26,465 nt of DNA, taken from Lachnospiraceae bacterium (GTDB lineage Bacteria > Bacillota > Clostridia > Lachnospirales > Lachnospiraceae). Positions 1-7,127 of this stretch are shown here, in pieces; position 1 is the stretch's first letter, and each line of letters opens with the position of its first letter. The position numbers and the translations under genes are program-made. Where the stretch lies: the NCBI GenBank assembly GCA_021205045.1, contig JAJPYH010000309.1, forward strand, positions 8,629 to 35,093. Reading direction: 5' to 3'. The notes below the pieces were generated by a model. The model did not search any database. It was not told where the DNA came from and worked only from the letters and a program-made list of their open reading frames with translations.

Positions 1-971
1 GCCTCAGGCGCCGAACTAAACTCAAAGTCCTCCGTGATCAGAAATAATAATAATAGCGTTTTTCTACTGATATCGATTCTGTGATTCTTCATACCGTCTA
101 TCTCGCTCTCAGAAGGCCAGTTCTTCTTGATCACACGCCGCAGATAAGACATATTCCTGGTCTGCTTGGTGTAGGGAACCTGCATTCTGAGATAAGTCTT
201 CATTACCTTTTTCAGAGTATATTCCTTAGCTCCTTCTTCGGGCTTCACCAACGTATTCAGCATCTCCATAAATTTTCTGTAGGCAGACTCGTGAATTTCC
301 CCAAGCCATCTTCCTTTCTCATGAAAGAAATTCACCAGATCATCCACTGTCCGGACATCGCCAAAGTCCCTGCGAAGCTGACGAGTATAAACCAGCTCTG
401 ATTCTCCCTTGTGAACAGAATCTTCCCTTTCCGCCCGTTTTACCTCTTCTAAATAAATCGGCTCAGCCTTCTCCCACAGTTTTACTGCCTCGCCATAAGT
501 CAGGCCGGTTCTCAGGGCAAAAGCATACACCAGTTCCTTAGGGTTGCGGTAATGTATTCCGTAATCAGAAGCACCAGCAATCAGCCTGTCCGACTGCCCT
601 TCGCTCAGTCCCAGCACAAAGCAGATCTGAAAAAGCTGCTCCCTGTTCTGGGGCGTCCCGCTCCCGTTCATCCAATTGCGGACCTTCCTCAGGGTGGAGG
701 CATATTCCTTCCCCGTCAGTTCGGACAATCCCCTCGCCAGCCTCTGCGTCAGCTCAGAGTCCGATTCCTCCACGGAAGCATATCCGGCATCCGGCTGCCG
801 CCCATCCATGTCGGCTTCTCTCTGCTCCTTGCAGGCCGCTCTCAATACATCCACAAACGTCCGGTACAGAGCGCCGTCCTCCAGAAATTGTATTATTTCC
901 GTCGGAGTCATTTCCCGCGATCTGATCTGGCTGTAGTTATTCCTGGAAATTTTTGTGACAAATTCGTCCAT
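1..971 (-). CDS. Hypothetical protein with XRE-like HTH segment, 3' end beyond window
   Basis: The minus strand is open from an ATG at 969-971 to the left edge, giving at least 323 residues, so the C-terminus is missing. The start (MDEFVTKISR) follows a GGAG four bases upstream. I do not recognise a named family. Residues about 85-135 look like a divergent Cro/XRE helix-turn-helix: a helical segment with RKVRNWMNGSGTP, then NREQLFQICFVLGLSEGQSDRLI, the usual recognition-helix and 'long-lived' helix pattern. Residues about 140-170 repeat a similar helical style (NPKELVYAFALRTGL). The remainder is charged and helical, with no membrane segment and no enzyme motif I can name. It is divergent to the nuclease gene at 1271 and separated from it by about 300 bp. 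A regulatory or phage/defence-linked role is possible but unproven. Confidence is high that it is coding and low on function. Confidence 0.75.
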   Translation of the reverse strand, partial: MDEFVTKISRNNYSQIRSREMTPTEIIQFLEDGALYRTFVDVLRAACKEQREADMDGRQPDAGYASVEESDSELTQRLARGLSELTGKEYASTLRKVRNWMNGSGTPQNREQLFQICFVLGLSEGQSDRLIAGASDYGIHYRNPKELVYAFALRTGLTYGEAVKLWEKAEPIYLEEVKRAEREDSVHKGESELVYTRQLRRDFGDVRTVDDLVNFFHEKGRWLGEIHESAYRKFMEMLNTLVKPEEGAKEYTLKKVMKTYLRMQVPYTKQTRNMSYLRRVIKKNWPSESEIDGMKNHRIDISRKTLLLLFLITEDFEFSSAPE

Positions 972-1270
972 AATTCTCCACTGTTCCTTAGTATTTTGCA
1001 GGAAACTCCCGACATCTGTAAAATGATATCATATTTTAACGATTATGACCACATTTTTTTCACAAATTGAACACTTTTTTTATGAAATAAACACTATGAT
1101 ACAGTTTCCGCATATTCTTAAGACGAATCAGTCTGAAAAAAGGACGCTGGACAGGAGATTCTTTTTGCAAAACCCGTCTTGCGGATTTTGTCGTACCATG
1201 TTAAGATAAGTCTGTACTCCAGAGGATTGCGCCGCGGGGTGGCGACAATACGAATAAGGCGGTGATGCCC
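972..1270. promoter_or_regulatory. Divergent intergenic region, AT-rich
   Basis: This spacer separates two divergent genes. Its left half is very AT-rich. On the minus strand, TGGTCA then 17 bp then TATCAT (about 1022-1050) is a plausible sigma-A promoter for the HTH gene. On the plus strand, TTGCGG then 17 bp then TAAGAT (about 1180-1209) is a weaker candidate for the nuclease gene. I see no operator that I would defend. The right half contains an imperfect hairpin around CAAAAC...ATTTTG (about 1168-1191). Confidence 0.3.
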
Positions 1271-2224
1271 ATGGCCAAAAAGGCCGACAACGATACTGAA
1301 GTACAGATCGGTACTCCATATGATGATGTGTTCCGTACCCTGCTGAATGACTGCAGACAGCTGGTAATCCAACTGGTCAATGAAGTGTTTGGTGAGCATT
1401 ATACCGGCGAGGAACAGGTGCTGTTTTCTCCCGAAGTGCATTTCCTCAATCAACAGGACGGGGCAGAAGACAAGCGGATCACAGACAGTAGCTTTTCCAT
1501 TGTCGGGACCAAAGTCCGCAAGTACCTCCTGGAATGCCAGACGAATCCGGACAGCAACATGCTGGTGCGGATGTTTGAGTACTTCACTCAGACTGCGCTG
1601 GATGAAGGGACTATTTCAGGCAATACCCTGGAAGTAGAGATTCCAAACAGCGCCATCCTCTTTCTACGCAGCACGAAGAACGCCCTTGATACGATGCGCA
1701 TTCGCTTCGTATTCCGTGATGAATTTTTCACTTACGATATCCCTGTGATAAAGATGCAGCAATACTCGCTGGATGATTTACTTGACAAAAACCTTCTTTT
1801 CCTGCTCCCATTTTATATTTTTACTTATGACAGAAAACTGGAGGAATATAATACAAATGAAGAAAAGCTAAACTTATTGAAAGCGGACTACAAAATGATC
1901 GTGGATCACATAAATGATCTGGAATGCAAAGGGCAGCTGAGTACATACTATAAAAAGACACTTGTTGAAATGTCCGAAAAGGTTGTGGACAATCTGGCGG
2001 CGAAGTACGCAAATATCAGAAAGGAAGTAAGATCTGTTATGGGTGGAAAAATTTTGGAATATGAGGCAAAGACTATTTTGATGCAGGAACGCCAACGAGG
2101 TGAAAAGGAGCTGACTCAGATGGTAAAAAACCTGATGGCAAATCTCGGTTGTACCGTGGAGCAGGCTTTCAATACCCTTGGCATGCCGGAAGATACGCGC
2201 AGAAGCATTATGAAGAACATGTAA
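1271..2224 (+). CDS. Rpn-like PD-(D/E)XK nuclease / putative transposase family protein
   Basis: A 317-residue protein of the PD-(D/E)XK family often annotated as Rpn recombination-promoting nuclease or putative transposase, abundant in Lachnospiraceae. The N-terminus has the family opening TPYDDVFRTLLNDC (residues about 15-28). The likely catalytic residues are D72 in ITDSSF and the E-x-Q of LLECQ (E88, Q90), the usual D...ExQ variant of the fold. The C-terminal third is helical and charged and ends in a short segment (VEQAFNTLGMPEDTRRSI) common in these proteins. ATG 1271 is chosen because AAGGCGG at 1256-1262 lies eight bases upstream. GTG 1262 and ATG 1265 are in-frame alternatives. It stands alone on the plus strand with its own terminator. 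By family knowledge it is a DNA endonuclease that may promote recombination; there are no terminal inverted repeats, so it is not part of a recognisable element. Confidence 0.88.
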   Translation: MAKKADNDTEVQIGTPYDDVFRTLLNDCRQLVIQLVNEVFGEHYTGEEQVLFSPEVHFLNQQDGAEDKRITDSSFSIVGTKVRKYLLECQTNPDSNMLVRMFEYFTQTALDEGTISGNTLEVEIPNSAILFLRSTKNALDTMRIRFVFRDEFFTYDIPVIKMQQYSLDDLLDKNLLFLLPFYIFTYDRKLEEYNTNEEKLNLLKADYKMIVDHINDLECKGQLSTYYKKTLVEMSEKVVDNLAAKYANIRKEVRSVMGGKILEYEAKTILMQERQRGEKELTQMVKNLMANLGCTVEQAFNTLGMPEDTRRSIMKNM

Positions 2225-2234
2225 CCTACTGTTT

Positions 2235-2261
2235 TTCCGGGACTCATGTCCCGGAATTTTT
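2235..2261 (+). terminator. Rho-independent terminator of the nuclease gene
   Basis: A perfect 9-bp stem TTCCGGGAC / GTCCCGGAA (2235-2243 and 2248-2256) with a TCAT loop is followed by TTTTT. It starts 10 bases after the TAA at 2222-2224. Its tail touches the stop codon of the convergent glycosyltransferase gene (2261-2263). It is one-directional, because no A-run lies on the left side. Confidence 0.9.
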
Positions 2262-3199
2262 CATATTTGAACGTGATCCCAGTATTCTTTATTCGATGTG
2301 CACATGAGGATCACCCTCCTCGGCAGCCGGCCATACCTCTTCCCCAGCAGGTACCCGCTGTACCTCCCCACGCACTGCCAGAGAAACGGCACCATGGCCC
2401 AGGGCTTTTTGTGCTTTGTAAAATAGTGAAAGGACCGGCTGATCATGCGCATCCCCTCCTGCTCCGAGGAAATCCCCCCGAAGACCTCCGGGTGGTCCGC
2501 CTGGGAGACCGCCAGGTCGAAGTTGCGGTGAAACTGATCCCGGAAGCCGTAATTGTGGGAGTGAAATACCTCCGCTTTGGACGCGTAGCCCACCAGATAC
2601 CCCGCCCGCATGGCCTTGCAGGCGTAGATCATGTCCTCATTGAAGATGGCTTTCTCCTCAAAGCCGCCCACCTGGTAGAACACATCCCTGCGGTACATGG
2701 CGCACACATCTGAGCAGAAAAAGGTCTTGACGCCAAGCTCCGGCAGGTCGTCGATGCTCTTGACCCGCTCCCGGCCGGGATAATTGAACTCCCGGCTGCA
2801 GCGCTCCGGCAGGGCGGCGTTCTCCTTGGGAAGCTGTCTTGCATAGGCAACGGCAATACGCGGGTCGCTCTGCAACATCAAGGCAAGCTCCTCCACCATC
2901 CGGGAATTCGCCGGTACCGCGTCCTGGGTCATAAACAGCACGAAATCTGCGCCGGAGCAGTCCATGCCCCGGTGCCTTACTGCCGCGTGATCAAATTCCG
3001 CTTTGGAGATATGGGAAAGCTCAGCCATTCCCTGCGAAAGCCCTTCGATCGCCTCTTTCACCGGCTCTGTGAGCAGGCTCTCCTCCGTGTTGATCAGAAT
3101 GATCTTATGAACGGGGCAGCTCTGCTTCGTCAGCCGGTTTAAAATTTCAATGAATTCTCTCCCCGGTTTGTAGGTGGGGATCATCACGTCAATGGTCAT
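2261..3199 (-). CDS. Glycosyltransferase family 2, rhamnosyltransferase-like
   Basis: A 312-residue GT-A fold glycosyltransferase. It starts directly with the GT2 nucleotide-binding strand (VMIPTYKPG, residues 5-13). The metal-binding/DxD-equivalent region is FMTQDAVPAN (TQDA at 91-94). The TQDA form preceded by a FDHAAVRHRG-type segment is typical of rhamnosyltransferases of capsule and rhamnan clusters. A later acidic motif (FNEDMIYACKAMRAGY, about 186-201) is the probable catalytic-base region. The C-terminus is basic and contains LLGKRYGRLPRR, suggesting peripheral membrane contact. No strong ribosome site is close: AAGGAT lies about 13-15 bases upstream of the ATG. It is the last gene of the minus-strand polysaccharide locus and is separated from the LCP gene by a palindromic repeat. 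Inferred role: sugar (perhaps rhamnose) transfer onto the lipid-linked glycan. Acceptor and linkage cannot be read from sequence. Confidence 0.87.
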   Translation of the reverse strand: MTIDVMIPTYKPGREFIEILNRLTKQSCPVHKIILINTEESLLTEPVKEAIEGLSQGMAELSHISKAEFDHAAVRHRGMDCSGADFVLFMTQDAVPANSRMVEELALMLQSDPRIAVAYARQLPKENAALPERCSREFNYPGRERVKSIDDLPELGVKTFFCSDVCAMYRRDVFYQVGGFEEKAIFNEDMIYACKAMRAGYLVGYASKAEVFHSHNYGFRDQFHRNFDLAVSQADHPEVFGGISSEQEGMRMISRSFHYFTKHKKPWAMVPFLWQCVGRYSGYLLGKRYGRLPRRVILMCTSNKEYWDHVQI

Positions 3200-3221
3200 A
3201 TTTTACATAGCCATCCTTAAT

Positions 3222-3385
3222 GTTACAATTCACAGCCGCTTCCCCTCACATGCGCAAAAGCGTCCAGCAAGCTGTCCGATCTACGTTTCACTTCGGTCGG
3301 TGCAGAACAGACGTCCCCCGGACGTCTTGCACCGGCAAAAAGCGCCGCTCATCTTTTTGCTTATGTGGGGGCTGTGAATAGTAAC
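3222..3385. repeat. Palindromic MITE-like repeat, family A copy 1
   Basis: A 164-bp element bounded by inverted ends GTTACaATTCACAGCC (3222-3237) and GGCTGTGAATAGTAAC (3370-3385). Just inside lie imperfect inverted arms, CCCCTCACATGCGCAAAAGC on the left and the complement of CTTTTTGCTTATGTGGGGG on the right. The centre holds a further hairpin (GGTGCA...GACGTCC / GGACGTC...TGCACC, about 3299-3353). The arms are nearly identical to the copy at 20940-21139, while the centres differ. It begins three bases after the LCP stop codon in the transcription direction and precedes the next GT2 gene. Confidence 0.85.
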
Positions 3386-3388
3386 TCC

Positions 3389-4495
3389 TTAATAATCCAC
3401 ATAAGGAGAAGTATCCGTATAAATCTGCGCGGCAATCTCCTTCAGCTCATCCGACGGTTCATACTCATAATCATCAAAGAACATATGATAAAACTCCGTC
3501 ACCGCGGCCTCTAAATCCGTACAGATGACAACGCTTCCGATATTATTGCCCATGGTAGCGCTGGTGCGGTAATCCTCGAAGGGGAAGCCTCCGTCGTCAA
3601 CCACAGAATAGGAACTCAGATCGGTGATAAGGGAAGTAATCTCCGACAGCTCAATGGAGGTATATACATTGCCGAACACGTTATTCACCAGCTTTGTCAG
3701 GGTGGTCACATCCATGGTTCTGGCCTGATCCAACATGGCTAACAACACCTCTCTCTGGCGCTCCGTTCTCTTATAGTCGTCGCCGCCGCCATAGCGGATT
3801 CTGCAGTAGGCCGTGGCCTGAATGCCGTCCAGCAACTGATAACCGGTCTCTGTCACGGGAGTATAGGAGGTATTCAGATTCTCGGAAATACCGATCTGAT
3901 AGTTGTTGATGTGTAAAAGCTCAGTCTCATCCACATCAATCCACACGCCGCCCAGAGCGTCCACCGCATCCACCATGCCCTTAAAGCCAACAGCCACGAA
4001 ATCCGTGATATCCAGGTCCATATTCATATTCAGCATACTGATGGCCTGCTGCGGACCGCCCTTGGCGTAAGCGGCGTTGCACTTACTGTAGGTGTCGTTG
4101 CCCAGATTCAGGTAAGTATCCCGATACACGCTCATCAGATGCACTTCTTTGGTGTCCAGATTCAGCGAAACCACCATGATGGTATCGCTTCTGGTGTTGG
4201 AGGTCAGATTCCCCACCGTGGAATCCACGCCGAACAGAGCCACCGTGTAATACCCCTGCAGTACCTCATTCTCCTGTACCGACTGGTTGATCACGATGTC
4301 CTCTTCCTGAATCTCCACCTTCTGAATGCCGGTCTCTTCGTCCGTCGCCCGGGTCACTACCCATAAAGCCACCAGCATCACCACCAGCACCAGTGCCTCC
4401 ACCAAAAGGATGATCACTGTCCTGGCTCTGCTCTTCTTCTTTTTTTTTGTGTTTCTGGGGCTTTCTGCCCTGCCGTTTGTGCCTCGCTGCGCCAT
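3389..4495 (-). CDS. LytR-CpsA-Psr (LCP) family wall-polymer ligase
   Basis: A 368-residue LCP protein, the family that transfers undecaprenyl-linked glycopolymers onto peptidoglycan outside the membrane. A basic cytoplasmic N-terminus (NTKKKKKSRAR) is followed by one transmembrane helix at residues 27-48. The extracellular LCP core contains FGVDS (88-92), the conserved TRSDTIMV (101-108), MSVYRDTY (121-128), and the RxxR-type region CRIRYGGGDDYKRTERQREVL (about 232-252) that binds the polyprenyl pyrophosphate substrate. The length is normal for a single-domain LCP protein. A GGAGG lies about 12 bases upstream of the ATG. It sits between the initiating sugar transferase and the last GT2 gene, so it probably attaches the glycan made by this locus to the wall. 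That assignment rests on context; genomes commonly hold several LCP paralogues. Confidence 0.93.
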   Translation of the reverse strand: MAQRGTNGRAESPRNTKKKKKSRARTVIILLVEALVLVVMLVALWVVTRATDEETGIQKVEIQEEDIVINQSVQENEVLQGYYTVALFGVDSTVGNLTSNTRSDTIMVVSLNLDTKEVHLMSVYRDTYLNLGNDTYSKCNAAYAKGGPQQAISMLNMNMDLDITDFVAVGFKGMVDAVDALGGVWIDVDETELLHINNYQIGISENLNTSYTPVTETGYQLLDGIQATAYCRIRYGGGDDYKRTERQREVLLAMLDQARTMDVTTLTKLVNNVFGNVYTSIELSEITSLITDLSSYSVVDDGGFPFEDYRTSATMGNNIGSVVICTDLEAAVTEFYHMFFDDYEYEPSDELKEIAAQIYTDTSPYVDY

Positions 4496-4559
4496 GATCT
4501 CACATTTCCTCCATGATTTTGATGTTGCAATATTGGGTCAATGACCCCAATGATCCCCC

Positions 4560-4645
4560 GATCCCAAAGTCATAAATACGAATGCACACCCAAAGGTCGT
4601 ACCCTGCGCAGGCATTCGATTCATGACCCTTTGATCCCGGTATCA
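4560..4645 (+). repeat. Palindromic intergenic repeat, family B copy 1
   Basis: The left arm CATAAATACGAATGC (about 4571-4585) pairs imperfectly with GCATTCGATTCATGACC (4612-4628) across a 26-nt loop. The right part continues as CTTTGATCCCGGTATCAT and runs into the stop codon of the initiating transferase (4646-4648). The same arms and the same right flank occur on the opposite strand at 16858-16921. Beside it, a smaller hairpin ATTGGGTCA/ATGACCCCAAT lies at 4533-4551. Confidence 0.7.
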
Positions 4646-6052
4646 TCAATATGCGTTTTTATTGATAAACCCTTTAAAAAAGGTCAGTATCAGAATTTTA
4701 AAATCCAGCCGCATCGTCCAGTTTTCGATATAATAGATGTCATAATCAATGCGCTTTCTGATGGAAGTGTCCCCACGGTAGCCATTCACCTGGGCCCAGC
4801 CGGTCAGACCCGGCCTCACCTGATGCTTGATCATATAGCGGGGAATCTCCTCCTTAAACTTTTCCACAAACTGGGGCCGTTCCGGACGGGGACCCACCAG
4901 ACTCATATCGCCCTTCAGAATGTTGAAAAGCTGAGGCAGCTCATCCAGGCTGGTGCGGCGCATGAAACGCCCCACAGGCGTCACCCTGGGGTCATCCTTC
5001 ACAGTCCACCCCTTCGCCTCATCCTCCGCGGTCTGCATGACCATGGTCCGGAATTTGTACATGTCAAAGGGCTTATTGTGTCTGCCGACCCGCTCCTGCC
5101 TGAAAATCACCGGCCCGTCGCTGCCCGCCCTGATGAGAACCGCGCAGACCGCCATAACCGGCGAAAACAGAATGATCGCCACGATGGAGCCAAAGATATC
5201 CACGCACCTTTTCAGAAAAGCGTTCCAGGGATTGGTCAGGGGCACATTGCGGATATTGATCACCGGCAGTCCGTTGAGATCCTCCGTGTAGGGTCTTGTG
5301 GGAATCAGGCGGTTGTAATCGGGAATAAACTTGGTGTGCACTCCGTTTTTTTCACAGAAGCCCACCACCTCCTCCAGCCGGTCATAATCCTGCAGGGCCA
5401 GGCTGATGCCGATCTCATCCAGGTCATTCTGCGACAGAATTTCCTGTAAGGAGTCAATCTCTCCGATCACCTCCACGCCCTTATAGGTCCAGCCGTTCTT
5501 TTTGTGATCATCCAGAATGCCGTAAAATATGTAGCCCCATTCCGGATTACTCCGGATTCGATCAATATAGGCCTCCGCTGCCTGAGAATAGCCCACCAAA
5601 AGCACATGCTTCTGATTGTAGCCCTTCTCCCGCATGGAGCGCAGAATGCAGCGCAGCACATACCGATAGCCGCCGTCATAGACAAAATTCAGGATATAAA
5701 AATAAAACAGCATAATGCGGGAGAAATCCCGGGCTTTTGCCAGATACAGAATGGCCAGCACCACAAAAATCCCCACCGTATTGGCTAAAAACAGTGTGTC
5801 CAGCTCCAGCCGGAAGCGCATGGTGCGCTTGGGCGTATACATCTTGAACACATAATATATGACCAGATACACTGGCACAATCGAATACAGAAGGGAAAAA
5901 TAGGTCTCCGCAGGGAGTACACCGCCCTCGTCCATTCCGCCGATTCCCAGCCTGAATTTGATAAACCAGCTGGTGGCGTAGGCGGCCACCAGCATCACCG
6001 CGTCCAGAAGCAGATGTATTTTATTTAGAAGATTCTGGTTATCCTTGATCAT
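4646..6052 (-). CDS. Undecaprenyl-phosphate sugar phosphotransferase (WbaP/WcaJ type)
   Basis: A 468-residue polyprenyl-phosphate glycosylphosphotransferase that starts the glycan by moving a sugar-1-phosphate from a nucleotide sugar to undecaprenyl phosphate. Four predicted N-terminal helices lie at about 12-32, 52-70, 90-105 and 112-128. A Rossmann-like CoA-binding-type domain (VLLVGYSQAAEAYIDRI, about 150-166) follows. The C-terminal catalytic domain starts with the re-entrant helix near 282-305 (KRCVDIFGSIVAIILFSP). It carries the family signature KFRTM, then the catalytic Asp-Glu pair in SLDELPQLFNILKGDMS (D370, E371), then LVGPRPERP and RPGLTGWAQVNGYRG. The five-domain architecture and length match WcaJ/WbaP/CpsE enzymes. 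Whether the sugar is glucose or galactose cannot be read from sequence. GGGGAAACAC precedes the ATG. It lies between the GT2 genes and the LCP gene, the expected place for the initiating enzyme. Confidence 0.95.
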   Translation of the reverse strand: MIKDNQNLLNKIHLLLDAVMLVAAYATSWFIKFRLGIGGMDEGGVLPAETYFSLLYSIVPVYLVIYYVFKMYTPKRTMRFRLELDTLFLANTVGIFVVLAILYLAKARDFSRIMLFYFYILNFVYDGGYRYVLRCILRSMREKGYNQKHVLLVGYSQAAEAYIDRIRSNPEWGYIFYGILDDHKKNGWTYKGVEVIGEIDSLQEILSQNDLDEIGISLALQDYDRLEEVVGFCEKNGVHTKFIPDYNRLIPTRPYTEDLNGLPVINIRNVPLTNPWNAFLKRCVDIFGSIVAIILFSPVMAVCAVLIRAGSDGPVIFRQERVGRHNKPFDMYKFRTMVMQTAEDEAKGWTVKDDPRVTPVGRFMRRTSLDELPQLFNILKGDMSLVGPRPERPQFVEKFKEEIPRYMIKHQVRPGLTGWAQVNGYRGDTSIRKRIDYDIYYIENWTMRLDFKILILTFFKGFINKNAY

Positions 6053-6170
6053 GTGTTTCCCCGGGGCTGTCTTCCCTTAACGCTGCTCTGAGTTCCAAAC
6101 CCTTTCCATGGTTGCAGAAACGCTGTCCGCTGCACGCGTTGCACTGTTTTTCAAAGCTCCTGCAGCGGCT

Positions 6171-7127
6171 CTAAAGGATCCGGAAAATATTGACCCACAG
6201 CTGAAGCTGTATCTTGATATAATTGATCAGATGCCGCCATTGAAAGGGCACCTTTTTATCTCTGTTCTCCCGTTTCAGGCACAGCTTCACGCCCTCCCAC
6301 AGTCCTTTAACATACTCTCTGCCCAGACCCTTCCCCGCAAAAAAAAGCGTCTTCACAAGGAACCCCAAAACCAACAGAGGAAGGTTCAGAATCAGCTGCA
6401 GCAGAGGCATATTCTTCCAGGGAAGGTACACGCTGTTGCGGCTGGCCAGAGAAACCTTGAAGCTGTTGTATCTGGAACCGGAAAATCCGCTGCCCCTGTG
6501 CTCCACCTTCGCCTCCGGAAGGTAGCGGTTGCGCCAGCCGTAAATCCGGGCTCTGTAGCCCATATCCACGTCCTCCAGATAGGCAAAATGGGTCTCATCA
6601 AACAGGCCGATCTCATCGAACACGGCCCTCCGGTAAATCGCGGCTCCCCCGCAGGAGGAGAAAATTTCCGCTGCCCTGTCATAGTCCTTCGCCGGTTTGC
6701 CGATTCCTCTGCCCTTGGCATAACCCAGAGCCGTATACAGATCTCCCGCATTGTCAATATTTTCGGGAGAATGCATCATGAGCATCTGCGCGCTGATGGA
6801 AAAAAGCTTCCCATCCCGCTCCATGCCGTCGATCAGCGCCTGTACATAGCCCGGCCTGGCCTTCGTATCATTATTTAATAAAATAACATATCTGGTATGG
6901 CTTGCCCGGATCCCTGCGTTGACCGCGCCGCAAAAGCCGGTATTGGTCGGCAGAAAAATGGTCTCTATCCCCGGATATTGCCGCAGGAAATCCACGGAAC
7001 CGTCCGTGGATCCGTTGTCCACCACCAACACATGCCGGTCTTCCTCCTCTGCCTGAGGGCAGATGGCGTCCAGGCAGTCCTGCAGGAATGCAAGGCCATT
7101 GAAATTGGGGATAATAATCGTTACCAT
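6171..7127 (-). CDS. Glycosyltransferase family 2
   Basis: A 318-residue GT2 enzyme. The first strand is TIIIPNFNG (3-11). VVDNGSTDGS (35-44) and the metal-binding LLNNDT (83-88) follow. AYLEDVDMGYRARIYGWRNRYLPEAKVEHRGSG (around 185-215) is the acidic/base motif and the conserved HRGSG-type end of the core, as in the WsaE/rhamnosyltransferase group. The C-terminus has a hydrophobic stretch (LLQLILNLPLLVLGFLVKTLFF) followed by basic residues, probably an interfacial membrane anchor. GGAGAG lies eight bases upstream of the ATG. The ATG directly abuts the TAG of the preceding GT2 gene with no spacer, which suggests translational coupling. Inferred role: adding one sugar to the lipid-linked glycan. 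Donor and linkage are unknown. Confidence 0.92.
   Translation of the reverse strand: MVTIIIPNFNGLAFLQDCLDAICPQAEEEDRHVLVVDNGSTDGSVDFLRQYPGIETIFLPTNTGFCGAVNAGIRASHTRYVILLNNDTKARPGYVQALIDGMERDGKLFSISAQMLMMHSPENIDNAGDLYTALGYAKGRGIGKPAKDYDRAAEIFSSCGGAAIYRRAVFDEIGLFDETHFAYLEDVDMGYRARIYGWRNRYLPEAKVEHRGSGFSGSRYNSFKVSLASRNSVYLPWKNMPLLQLILNLPLLVLGFLVKTLFFAGKGLGREYVKGLWEGVKLCLKRENRDKKVPFQWRHLINYIKIQLQLWVNIFRIL

Noticed and set aside
552..1070. Plus-strand frames over the left-edge gene
   Set aside because: The minus strand gives a continuous, sensible HTH-like protein with a ribosome site; the plus frames have no features.
1271..2224. An insertion sequence
   Set aside because: The nuclease is of a family sometimes called transposase, but there are no terminal inverted repeats or target duplications around it.
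3222..3385. A CRISPR array or tRNA-like element
   Set aside because: There is no spacer periodicity and no cloverleaf; the structure is a long palindrome.
4541..5449. A 302-codon plus-strand open frame
   Set aside because: It is antisense to the catalytic half of the initiating sugar transferase and starts inside a palindromic repeat.
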